DNA of 64,000 nucleotides from Odontesthes bonariensis (Eukaryota; Chordata; Actinopteri; Atheriniformes; Atherinopsidae), in the NCBI RefSeq assembly GCF_027942865.1, contig NC_134521.1:1603501-1667500 (forward strand), written 5' to 3'. The notes under the pieces are model-generated. The model did no database searches. It was not told where the DNA came from and saw nothing but the letters and a program-made list of their open reading frames with translations. A program made the position numbers and the translations under genes. Below are positions 20,830 through 33,100 of the stretch, piece by piece (within the stretch, counting starts at the first letter, position 1; each line of letters starts with the position of its first letter).

Positions 20830-20943
20830 TATAATATAATATAATATAATATAACAAAACACAATATAATATAATATAACATGACATGACATGACATGAC
20901 ATGACATGATATGATATGATATAATATAATATAATATAATATA
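20830..20943. repeat. Pentanucleotide array (ATAAT / ACATG variants)
   Basis: A tandem 5-bp repeat that changes from TATAA to GACAT and TGATA variants and back, ending about 220 bp before the TRAPPC14 start codon. Confidence 0.9.
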
Positions 20944-21059
20944 ACTGTTTTTATTTCACTTGGGCTACATTTTAAACCGTCCTGTCAAAGTGATATAGTA
21001 CCGTAAAATTGCCACTAGGGGCACCGCAGCAACAGTCTGTGACGTCAAAGCTGCTTTTA

Positions 21060-21159
21060 TTTTGAAAGTGTAAACCGGAAGTGTGCGTTTCATTGTTCGG
21101 CTCTGCGTCCCTTTACGCTGCTCCTGGTCCCGCTCGCTCAGCCTCCTCCGGTCGTCGCC
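21060..21159 (+). promoter_or_regulatory. Probable TRAPPC14 promoter / 5' leader
   Basis: GC-rich sequence with no TATA box precedes the TRAPPC14 start. It includes AACCGGAAGTG (an ETS-like GGAAGT core) at about 21073. The start context GTCGCCATGG is a good Kozak match. The transcription start cannot be placed from sequence alone. Confidence 0.45.
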
Positions 21160-24100
21160 ATGGTGCAGATGATGGAGTCGCAGTGCGAGTATTTCATGTA
21201 TTTCCCGGCGGTGCCCATCACGGATCTGTCGGACCCGGCCCGCTACCGCACGCTGCCCCGCCGGAGCCACCTCTACCTGGGCGAGACGGTCCGCTTCCTG
21301 CTGGTGCTGCGCTGCCGGGACGCGGGGGCGACGCCACCGGAGCAGGGCCCCGGTAAGGAAGGGGGCGAACCGGGAAGATGATGCCCCGTCCGGCGGGCTT
21401 CCGATAAAAAGATACATTATCTCTCTGTTGTGATCCGCAATGCGTTTGTTTCCGTTGTTAAGGAGTTCGCTCTGTCACGAGTGTTGATGTATTTAATATT
21501 AATGAATGTTTTACAAAAGCAGGTGGATGTGAGAAATAGCGTTTTCAACATTGAGGGGATTCGCCAGTGTTCCTTATAGCTTTCCGTAGCAGACTCTTAC
21601 GTGGTATTATTCCTCAGTGTGCAATGTGCAGTGAGTGAGAAACTAAGGGAACCCCTGATCCAGCAGCTGGCAGCAGCAGTGAGTCAGAAACTAAGTGAAC
21701 CCCTGATCCAGCAGCTGGTAGCAGCAGTGTGTGAGAAACTAAGTGAACCCCTGATCCAGCAGCTGGCAGCAGCAGTGTGTGAGAAACTAAGTGAACCCCT
21801 GATCCAGCAGCTGGCAGCAGCAGTGAGTGAGAAACTAAGTGAACCCCTGATCCAGCAGCTGGTAGCAGCAGTGTGTGAGAAACTAAGTGAACCCCTGATC
21901 CAGCAGCCGGCAGCAGCAGTGTGTGAGAAACTAAGTGAACCCCTGATCCAGCAGCCGGTAGCAGCAGTGAGTGAGAAACTAAGGGAACCCCTGATCCAGC
22001 AGCTGGTAGCAGCAGTGTGTGAGAAACTAAGTGAACCCCTGATCCAGCAGCTGGTAGCAGCAGTGTGTGAGAAACTAAGTGAACCCCTGATCCAGCAGCT
22101 GGTAGCAGCAGTGTGTGAGAAACTAAGTGAACCCCTGATCCAGCAGCTGGCAGCAGCAGTGTGTGAGAAACTAAGTGAACCCCTGATCCAGCAGCTGGCA
22201 GCAGCAGTGAGTGAGAAACTAAGTGAACCCCTGATCCAGCAGCTGGCAGCAGCAGTGTGTGAGAAACTAAGTGAACCCCTGATCCAGCAGCTGGCAGCAG
22301 CAGTGAGTGAGAAACTAAGTGAACCCCTGATCCAGCAGCTGGCAGCAGCAGTGTGTGAGAAACTAAGTGAACCCCTGATCCAGCAGCTGGTAGCAGCAGT
22401 GAGTGAGAAACTAAGTGAACCCCTGATCCAGCAGCTGTCCTGAATGTTTTCCACTTGTGAATAATCTTTCTCTCTGTAGAACGATGGACTCCAGATAGTT
22501 TGGAAGCGGCCCTTTAACCCTTCCCAGGTTGATGGGCAGCAGCTGCTTCTCTGAGATCATTGCTGATGTCTTTCCTCCTTGGCATCATGTTAACCTGAAT
22601 GCTGCAGAACTTCTGCTTTTATAGAGCTGCTCACACTGACTGATCATCAGTTAATCAGAGCATTGATCAGTTAATCAGAGCATTGATCAGTTAATCAGAG
22701 CATTGATCAGTTAATCAGAGCATTGATCAGTTAATCAGAGCATTGATCAGTTAGTCAGAGCATTGATCAGTTAGTCAGAGCATTGATCAGTTAATCAGAG
22801 CATTGATCAGTTAATCAGAGCATTGATCAGTTAATCAGAGCATTGATCAGCAGCTCCTCTGAGTTCCTGTGGAAGCAGGAACGGTTCACTTAGTTTCTCA
22901 CTCACTGCTTCTGTGTTTTGTCTCAGTTTTTGTTCAATTAATAATGAAACAATGTAATATGTCATGTGTTGGTGACCAGAGGATTTTTTAAAATTATGTC
23001 CTTATTAATTCATCTACTATGACAAAAATTAACTAGTTCTCTGGCTTTCGCCCGCAGTCCAAAAACGTGCACGTGAGGTTAACTGGTGATTATAAATTGA
23101 CTCCAGGACTGAGCGTGCACGATTGTGATGATTTCACTGAGCAAACATTCATAAAGAATTATATCATCTGAACACTGTAAATTTCATTTTTACAAATTAG
23201 TAGGAAGATTTACTGTTTTCTGCAAAGTGCTTCATAGATTAATTTTTTTTTTAAATACGAGTTAATAACGGACTAAACAAAGATTCCATAGAGAAGTGGA
23301 CCAAAGTACTTCATAGAGAATTAAAATAGAGCTCAAATTCAAGGGGAAAATATGATCCAAAACATGGTTTAATAGTCAATAAAAAGTGGATCAAAGCAGG
23401 ACAAAAACACTCATGAATACTTAAAAAGGAAACATTTTCAGAAAATACGAGACAGAAGTTGGACTGAAGCAAACGGCAATTTTGATGTTGAGTTAATCCA
23501 AGATTTAAAGTCTTCTGATTGCATCCACAGGTGTGAAAAAGCCTCTCATGATAAACGATTGAAATCGGTCTGTACGATGTAGCAGAACTGAGCCCGTGAT
23601 GTCTGTCCTCCAGCAGGGGGCGCCGATGGTTTCGGGACAGAATTGGCCAGTAGCCGTGCGTGGAGGGAGCTGGCCGGCTCGCTGTGCGCCGTGGCCAGCG
23701 TCAGTCCAGGTGAGAGCAGCCGCCATCGAGGCAACCACCACCACGACTACCAGAGCAGCGGGGACGAGGCCAACGAGGACGGCGAGGACGACTACATCGC
23801 CGCGGCGGAGGCGGCGATCGCAGCACTCGGCAGCAGGGTGGACTCCCGGTGTCGGAGCTTCAGGAACTGCAAACCGTTGCTCATCCACAACTCGTCTGGG
23901 ACGGCGTTGAGGGAGTTCCGCAGGGCACCTGTTCAGGTACCCGAACGTCTTGAATTGGACTGTAATTCCCTGAGATGATGCTACATGACTAATAATGAAT
24001 TGATTTAATCTAGGGCTGGGCGAGTCAACTCGTTATTATCACGTTAACTTGTTAATAATTTAACGCAGATAAATATTTTATCGCGCATTAACGCAGGTTT

Positions 24101-27100
24101 TATTTATTTTTACATTTTTAAAAAAAGATAAAAAAACATTTTTTGGGGGCTTTTGTGCCTCTAATGGATAGGAAAGTTCAGAGAGACAGGAAGCAGGGGG
24201 CAGAGAGAGGGGGAACAACACGCAGCACAGGGCCGTCCGATGCGGGACTCGAACCGGGGCCAGCTGCAGCGAGGACTGTAGCCTCTGTACATGGGGCGCC
24301 TGCTCAACCCACTACGCCACAAACCACCCCTGTTTTATTATTTATTTTATTTTGTAAAAGTCTGTTGCTCACAGGCTTTTATTTTGTAAAAGTCTGTCGC
24401 TCACACTGCTGTGGAACCGGAAAAGAAAATAATTGGCGGATCCACCAAACATGGAGAAGGGTATGGAACTTTTACTCGGCCATTTTCAAATAGAGACTAC
24501 TTGTGACCTTCTGGAAGACTTGGTCCAGTCAGTTGGTCCAAGTCTTTGATCCAATCTCTACAATGGATGAACGTTGCTCGTTGTGAGGTCAAATTATTTC
24601 TTATCCTGTCGACTCATTTTTCATTCATTGCACCCAGATGATGAACCCTTCTTCCTTTGGCTGATTGCTCCTTTTATTGGTAACCTACCGGGGTCCAAAC
24701 GTTTGAATCCGTCCACTCCGCAGAGGTGACAGATTCACCTGGTGGCAATGACTACTTTGGTAGAAAAGGAATTGAAAACAGCCAATGGGGCAAAAACCAC
24801 CAGTGCTCACTTTGAGATGCAAAGTTCAGTTTTAAATTCGGTCCAGGATAACTGTTTGGCTGTAGATGGAAACAGAGAGTAAAGAGTTTACATCTAATAT
24901 CAGGTAAAGTCTTACCTTAAGCTGTTTTCATTGTAGCTGTCGGACACTTTGGCATAATGAATCAGTCCCCTGACCGGCCTGGCATTGGGTTCAGTGTGAG
25001 TGTGACACAGTTCAGAGGTGGGTAGAGCAGCCAAAAATTTTACTCAAGTAAAAGTACTGTTACTTCAGAATAATATGACTCAAGTAAAAGTAAAAAGTAT
25101 TCATCCAAATAGTTACTTGAGTAAGAGTAAAAAAGTGCTCGGTGAAAAAACTACTCAGGTACTGAGTAACTGTTGAGTAACGTCTGATTTATTTGTTAAC
25201 ACAAGCATTCAATCAGACAGACAAACATACTAAATAATCATCTTTAGGCAAATTAGAGTTCATCCAATTGATCAAAAAAATTAAAATGAATTAATTAATT
25301 ACAAAATAGCTTAAATTAAAATGATCCAGGTAAATTCAAGAACTTCAATAAAAAATAAAAGAGACTTAGGAAATGTTTAAAACATATGTAACCCATATGT
25401 AACCTAAAAAACAAACATTCACCTATCCATGGGGGAAAAAACGAGTTTAGGAAACTTAGCGCTACATGTTTCCTCAAGTTAGATGTTGAGTTTCTGCTGA
25501 AATGTGCGTTTGTTTTGGTTGCCACAGAAGACACATAATGTAGCTGCTGTTTCTCACTCTTTGTAAGGTAAACATGCTTTCAGTATGAGGCCTCGTCTGC
25601 GTCTTCATTTCCCACCGTTGGTTCTGACGTTTTTCATCTGTTTCTTTGTTTGTTTGCTACGACTGCTAATGCTAAAGCTAACCCGTCCCGCCGCTGAGAT
25701 CGAGTACGGTCACGTGACCAGACCGCACGGCTGCGTCTGATTGGTGGAACACAGTCAGGTGGTAGAGCCTTTGGTGGAAGTCTCTCTCTCTGTCAGAATA
25801 AAACATTAAAATGAGGCGTACGCGGGGGGATAAAAATAATGAGGCGTAGAATACCAAAGAGGTAAGAAGAAAAGTAACCAGCTCATTGTAGCCTAATGTA
25901 GCGGAGTAAGAGGACAGCTTCTGCTGCACACATCTACTCAAGGAAAAGTAAAAAGTATAGAGATTTAAAACTACTCCTAGAAGTATAATGTTTTCAAAAA
26001 CTTACTCAAGTAAATGTAACTGGTTACCACCCACCTCTGGGCACAGTTCAGTTCAGCTCAGGATGATCTGAAGGGTCCTGGAGTTTAAAAGATTAAACAT
26101 TAAACAAACTTTCTGTCACGCCCACCGGACTTTCCCCATGTTTTTAGTTTTATGTTTTATCACGTTTTAGGTTATTGTTTTTCCCCTCACTTCCCATGCT
26201 TGCTCATTAGTTTCACGCACATCACCTGTTCATTCCCCACCAGCTGCACCCAGTCACTAATCCCAGTTCCCTCTTTAGTTTCCAGTCTCCCCTGTCATTT
26301 GATGATTTCTTTACCCCCTCATGCCATGCCACGACCCCGAATTTAAGCTAAGTATTTATCCATGCTATGTCAAGTAATTATTCCAGTTTAGGTTTTTGAT
26401 ATCCGGCTCAGCCGTTTATTTTTTAAATAAACCAAGTGTGCCCTTACCTTTTTAAGTCTGCATCCGTGTCCTGCCTACCCACCCCTACCTGACACTTTCT
26501 AGAGAGGTCTGATATCCAACAGTTCACCTTGTGGTTGAGAAACCAGAGGCAACATGAAGAGCTGTGGTATTCCACCGCTTCATGTTGAGCTGCTTCTGTC
26601 TTGTGAATGAAACTTTGATGAGATGATCCACGCCTAAAACAGATGTGGCTGTGAAGTACTTCCAAGGAAGAACTCAGAAACTGAGTTTTCAACCAGAACC
26701 GTAATTTGATCAAAACTTTAACAAGAAAGTAATGAGGCTGCTGTCGGTCTCAGCTCTGCTTTGTCTTTATATGAAGATACGATGCTAACGTGCAGCAGTG
26801 AAATGTCCACATCAATCGGCTGAACATCTGTAAAGATCAGCACATGGAACACGTTTAATTTTACTGTCTTCATGAAGGTTAGATTCCTGCATACATGTGT
26901 GTAAAAGAGTTAAATGCTGATCTCTCCCCAGTCTCCTCTGGACGAGCCGGTGGTTTTGACGGATGAAGTCATCTTCCCGCTCACCGTCTCTCTGGACAAA
27001 CTGCCCGTCAGCACCCTTAAAGTAAAGGTCAGGAAACGCCGTTCTGTGTGGCCGTGACCTGTGCATGAACAAACCTTTGCAAGTTAATTTTTGTACTAAA

Positions 27101-30100
27101 ACATTTCAACTCAAAACACAAAGGAAGCAGAAGACAGTTTGAAAGCAGAGTAGCTTGTATCTACAAACGTATGATGTCTTTATTATTTAGGAAGTTGAAA
27201 CACGGCTTAAATCTATCCAAATCCACGAGAATGCTTCGCAAAAGTAAAAAGGGACAGAGGTCTTCCACGTGCACACAGTCCACACATCTGTGCACGAAAT
27301 ATTCAATTCAATTCAATTCAGCTTTATTGTCAATTCTTCACATGTACCAGACATGCGACGCAATCGAAATTACGTTTCCCACCATCCCACAGTGAAGACA
27401 AAGATGTATGCTAAAAAAATTACACATAGCTAAACATTAAATAGACATATAGTGAAAAACTAGGTATAGCTAAACATGAAATGGGCATTTAAAGTAAGTA
27501 AAGTGCATATGACTGAAGAAGTATGTTTAAAGTCATGACGTTCCACAGGGCTCCATTACTACTCCAATCATTTCCACCGATAAATGACCGTTTCTATGCA
27601 GATGACACTGAGCTTTACTTGGAAATCAGTCAGTCAGTTAAACTACAAACATGTCTTAAAGACGCTTTTCTTCGATTTCCCCCGTTCTGAGCGTGCACGA
27701 GGCCACTGTGGAAAGAGAAACTGACAGCTCAGATATGACCAGACGGGGGTTCTGTTACGCCTCAAATACACTCAGCGTTCACGAGGCTGCGGTGATCTTT
27801 GAAATTCCCTGAGATGATGCTACATGACTAATAATGAATTGTTTTAATCTAGGGCTGTACGAGTTAACTCGTTATTATCGCGTTAACTTGCTAATTAATT
27901 AACGCCAATAAATATTTTATCATGCATTAACGCAGTTTTACATTTTTTTTTTTTATTTTATTGTTGTAAAAGTTTGTTGCTCACAGGCTTTTATTTTGTA
28001 AGTCTGCTGCTCACAGGCTTTTATTTTGTAAAAGTCTGTTGCTCACAGGCTTTTATTTTGTAAACGTCTGCTGCTCACAGGCTTTTATTTTGTAAAAGTC
28101 TGTAGCTCACAGGCTTTTATTCTGTAAAAGTCTGCTGCTCACAGGCTTTTATTTTGTAAAAGTCTGCTGCTGTCTGCTGTGGAACAGGAAAAGAAAGTAA
28201 TCGGCGGATCCACCAAACATGGAGAAGGGTACGGAACTTTTACTCGGCCATTTTCATGTTAAAGTTCTTCCAGACGGCGGAGTCGACAGAACCAAAGTCA
28301 TCTGTAAACACTGCCAAGTTGAATTGTCTTCTCAGCGTAGGAGTTCCAGTCTAAAATATCACTTAAAGGCAAAACACACAACTGATAGCAGCAAGTCATT
28401 CAAGGAAACAGACAGTGGAGCGAGGCTTCTACATAAAAACTACAGAAAGATGCTGATGTTAAAAGTGTGTTTGCACAACAAATGTTATGGCACTTTCATT
28501 CATATGGCAGCACATTTAAAATAAAGCTAAATGCTAAAAGCTATACGCTACTTTTGGATTCATTTTTGGATTCTGCGTACAAATGAGATTAATCGTGATT
28601 AATCAGGGAAATCATGCGATTAATTACATTAAACATTTTAATCGTTGCCCAGGCCTAATTTAATCTAAAACAGGAGCTGGAAGAGAAGTGTGGGAGGCTA
28701 ATGTTTTCCTACCAGATGAAACATGTTTAAAAATACATGTTTCTGAGCCGTTTATTAGCCTCACGCCTCTTAGCTTCATGCCCCAGATGTTGGTCCACCT
28801 TGTAAAGGGTTCATCAGTAATGCAAACTGAACAGTCAATGTCTGTTTTGGTTCTATTATAAACTGACTACTTCACTGATCCAGTTGTTTAGGACTCAGTG
28901 TGGTGCCTTTGGTCAGTGTTTCCACTCTGGTGTGCAGGTGATGGTCACGGTGTGGAAGAGGGAGGCAGAGAAGGTGGAGGTGCAGGAACTGGGCTACCTG
29001 AGCGTCCTGCAGCAGCGAGAACCCACGCACACCTTCAGGCACGACCTCAACACCTTCAAAGCTCAGGGTAAAACACACACTGACATGTCTTTCACCTGAG
29101 GACCCACCTTTGATCCGGTCTTAGTCTCTCAGCACACGTCGAGGGTCCAGAACTCGGCGGACTGTCTGCTGTTCCATCAACTAAAAAGGTCACATGACCC
29201 TCCTCTCCTCACGGACCTCCCCCGGCTGCCCATGGCTGCCTGAATCGGGTCCGTCAGGGCTGTCAGAGCAGGGGCTCACACTTCCTGTTATTTTTACAAA
29301 ATAAAATACCCGTTGCCTTTTATCATAGGGAAAGCCATTACCATACAATTGGTGCTTTTGTTTTGAAAACAGGAAGTGAACCTACCCTCGTTGTAGCTAG
29401 CTTGAAACTGTCATTTTGACAGGAAATGACGATCGGCGACGTTACGTTACGTTGCATCTTGGGTAGTTTGAGTATGAGCAGTAACCTTATGATGCATACC
29501 CAACATTTCGGAGAATCTAGTATGCATCCGGGAACTTAAAAAAGTTAAAGTTAGTGGGAGAAGTATGCGGTTTGGAACACAGCCAGAGACTGCAGCCAGA
29601 GACTGCAGCCAGAGACCGCAGCCAGAGACCGCAGCCAGAGACCGCAGCCAGAGACCGCAGCCAGAGACCTGCAGCCAGAGACTGCAGCCAGAGACCTGCA
29701 GCCAGAGACCTGCAGCCAGAGACCTGCAGCCAGAGACTGCAGCCAGAGACCTGCAGCCAGAGATCTGCAGCCAGAGATCTGCAGCCAGAGACCTGCAGCC
29801 AGAGACCTGCAGCCAGAGACCTGCAGCCAGAGACCTGCAGCCAGAGACCTGCAGCCAGAGACCTGCAGCCAGAGACCTGCAGCCAGAGACTGCAGCCAGA
29901 GACCTGCAGCCAGAGACCTGCAGCCAGAGACCTGCAGCCAGAGACCTGCAGCCAGAGACTGCAGCCAGAGACTGCAGCCAGAGACCTGCAGCCAGAGACC
30001 TGCAGCCAGAGACCTGCAGCCAGAGACTGCAGCCAGAGATCTGCAGCCAGAGACTGCAGCCAGAGGACTGCAGCCAGAGACCTGCAGCCAGAGACTGCAG

Positions 30101-33100
30101 CCAGAGACCTGCAGCCAGAGACTGCAGCCAGAGACTGCAGCCAGAGACCTGCAGCCAGAGACCTGCAGCCAGAGACTGCAGCCAGAGACTGCAGCCAGAG
30201 ACTGCAGCCAGAGACTGCAGCCAGAGACCTGCAGCCAGAGACCTGCAGCCAGAGACCTGCAGCCAGAGGACTGCAGCCAGAGGACTGCAGCCAGAGGACT
30301 GCAGCCAGAGGACTGCAGCCAGAGACCTGCAGCCAGAGACCTGCAGCCAGAGACCTGCAGCCAGAGACCTGCAGCCAGAGACCTGCAGCCAGAGACCTGC
30401 AGCCAGAGACTGCAGCCAGAGGACTGCAGCCAGAGGACTGCAGCCAGAGACTGCAGCCTCTGTAATCCTGGACGTGTCCCTGAGAAGCTAGTAAAGTGAT
30501 GAAACACGTCCTGCAGCATGAATAAAGATGTGATCAAAAACCTTTTTCTCAGAGGACGTTATGACCATTTCTAACAACTGAAAAACTTACTGATTCATGC
30601 AAATAAAAACTCCTCTCAGATATGGAACATGCTGAAATCCTTCTGTGTTTCAAACCTTCGGCCCCTCTCGCCCACAGTGAGCACCACCCTGACCGTCCTG
30701 CCGCCTCCGACCGTCCGCTGTAAGCAGATGACCGTTTCTGGGAGGCACCTCGCCATCCTGAAAGGTACGACGCACGCCGTCTTCTGTTCCTGGATGCTGA
30801 GATGAAGCTGTAGCTCCACCTTCGAGTTTGAATCAGAAACTTAACATCTCTCCGTGTCCTCAGTGCTGAACGAATCCTCTCAGGAGGAGGTGAGCGTTCG
30901 GGACGTTCGCATCTTACCGAACCTCAACGCCTCGTACCTTCCCGTGATGCCCGACGGCTCCGTGCTGCTGGTGGACAACGTGTGGTACGTTTTTTTTTTT
31001 AAACATATATTTATTGGTTTTTCATGTTAATATAACAACATCCAACAATTAAAACATATGGCAGTAAAGAAAATAATAATTAAATTATTAAAAAAGATAC
31101 AATAAACCGCAGTAATTAGTCAGCAAATTACTGTGCAATGAATGTAAAATAAATAAAACAAACACATATATAATAATAATAATACATTTTTAAAAAGTAT
31201 TCAAAATGTAGGTTACAGCTTGCACTCCCAACAACAAATTAAATCATTTACATGATCTCATTCTCCCTCCCTTAACAGGTCCAGAAATATCCTCCCAATC
31301 CTCTTTCTAACAATATAGGTCAGTTTCTCAAGAGCCAAACTCGATGTTAAGTTATTTAACCAGCGGGTAAAACCAACATTCTTCCAGCATAATGCAACAC
31401 AGCGTTTGGCCTGCAGTAAACAAAGCTCGACCATTTTCCTTTCGAGATAAAGAATCTGGATAAATGCCTAAAATGCACACCTTAGGGCATAAAGGTTTCG
31501 GGGAAGTTGTGTGTTTAGTTGTTTTCATGTCAGATGTCTTGTTTTCAGTTTGTTTATCCTGATATTATGGGATGTTTTAGATCCCTGTAGGTTCCATCCA
31601 TGGTTTATTTCCATCATTTGAATGATTTATTAGTTTTTACACCACCACGTACGCTGTATGGAATGACAGGAGTGTCACAAAACAGAAGAAGTCTTTAAAA
31701 AGAATAAAGAAAGCACACATTGAAATGGATAAAAAAGAAAAATATTTTTTTTTTTTTTTTTAGTAATTAAAAGCATTTTAGTGACAAAGATTGTAAATAA
31801 TCACCTATTTCTTTTTATTTCCATGTTGTCTCTTTCTTTCTGATTTCATCTGTTCTTTTTCTTCTTGCTTTCGTTGAGTTTGAACACGAGTTGTTTTATT
31901 TCTTCATGAACTAAATCTTGATGTATGAACTCGTGACAACAGCTGGGTGCTTTATCTCATACCACATCTAGAAGGCCAAAATTAGACGTTTATTTCAGCC
32001 CCAGAGGACTAATTACACTGCACTTCCAGTGTAGGAACAGGTTCTGTGACCCAAAAAGGAGTTTAACCCTCATACCTGATTTAAAACACAACTTAATTTC
32101 ATACATTGAAAATATAGCAGTTTTTGTGTGTGTTTTAACAGAAATTGGTGTTTACCTCATATACACTAGTATTTAAAGGTTAATTTTTTGAAAATAATTG
32201 AAAACATCGTAATGATTGTAAAGGGGTGTATAAATAAAATACATTTACATTTTTACATCACTATTTCCAGTGTGAAATTAGAGGAGAAAGTACACCCCAA
32301 GTGGACAAATGTCCCCCATTAGGGTTAAGTCGGAGGACAAACTTTAAATTTACCTGTAAATATAAAACTCACCTGTTCCTCAGGTGTTAAAACACAAACT
32401 GTCTCATTATTTATGGAACAAAAACTGAGAAACTCAGTGGCAGTGAGTGAAAAACTAAGTGAACCTAAGAGGGTCAGTATCAGCGCTGCTGATCAATGCT
32501 CTGATTCATTGATTATCAGTCAGTGTGAGCAGCTCTATAAAAGCAGTTAAAAACACAAACAGACTTTGGCTGTGTTCGAAACCGCATACTACACACTTCC
32601 TACTACATACTGATCTATCAGACAGTATGCAGAGCGTTTACCCACAATGCATTTCGCTCCTGCCCGAGCTGAAATCAGCCGGCCTGAAGCTGATTTCCCT
32701 TAAGCTCTAAACTCTGTAAACTTTAGCAACATTTGAAACATTTTCAGGTGAGAAAGTAGTCATTTAGATCCCCAACGTGTTGAAAACCTGACAAAATACC
32801 GGCTGTTTACAACTTTGTTCCCACGAATTCGGCGCTACTAAAGCTAGCCGCAGTGAGCTAACGCACTTCCGGTTATTTTCACAAAATAAAATACCCGTTG
32901 CCTTTTATCATAGGGAAAGCCATTACCATACAATTGGTGCTTTTGTTTTGAAAACAGGAAGTGAACCTACCCTCGTTGTAGCTAGCTTGAAACTGCCGTT
33001 TTGACAGGAAATGACGATCGGCGACGTCACGTTACGTTGCATCTTGGGTAGTTTGAGTATGAGTACTAACCTCATGATGCATACCCAACATTTCAGAGAA

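Larger units (their letters stand above)
21629..22908 (-). mobile_element. Tc1-like deletion derivative containing two minisatellites
   Basis: The left end is CAGTGAGTGAGAAACTAAG; the right end is TTAGTTTCTCACTCACTG, complementary over about 18 bp. Between 22594 and 22441 the minus strand encodes a Tc1 transposase N-terminus: MMPRRKDISNDLREAAAAHQ, a stop where a tyrosine is usual, then GVHRSTERKIIHKWK. The rest of the transposase is absent and the 48-bp array takes its place. A 20-bp array fills 22636-22850. Confidence 0.65.
27850..28657 (+). mobile_element. hAT element with BED zinc-finger frame, copy 2, internally deleted
   Basis: The left end is TAGGGCTGTACGAGTTAACT; the right end is TTAATCGTTGCCCAGGCCTA. 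Flanking octamers are TTTTAATC (27842-27849) and ATTTAATC (28658-28665), a hAT-type duplication with one mismatch. The interior holds a 32-bp minisatellite and a BED-finger frame, but no RNase H-like transposase domain, so it is non-autonomous. Confidence 0.8.

Noticed and set aside
21601-22454. Long open frames on both strands (280 and 256 codons)
   Set aside because: They are products of a 48-bp tandem repeat without stops, inside a transposon relic; the same unit recurs at 57 kb.
23505-23888. 127-codon minus-strand frame
   Set aside because: Antisense shadow of TRAPPC14 exon 2, whose plus-strand phase and homology are convincing.
29551-30537. Three overlapping frames of more than 300 codons
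   Set aside because: A 13-14-bp minisatellite is open in several frames. Low complexity, no start context, and located in an intron.
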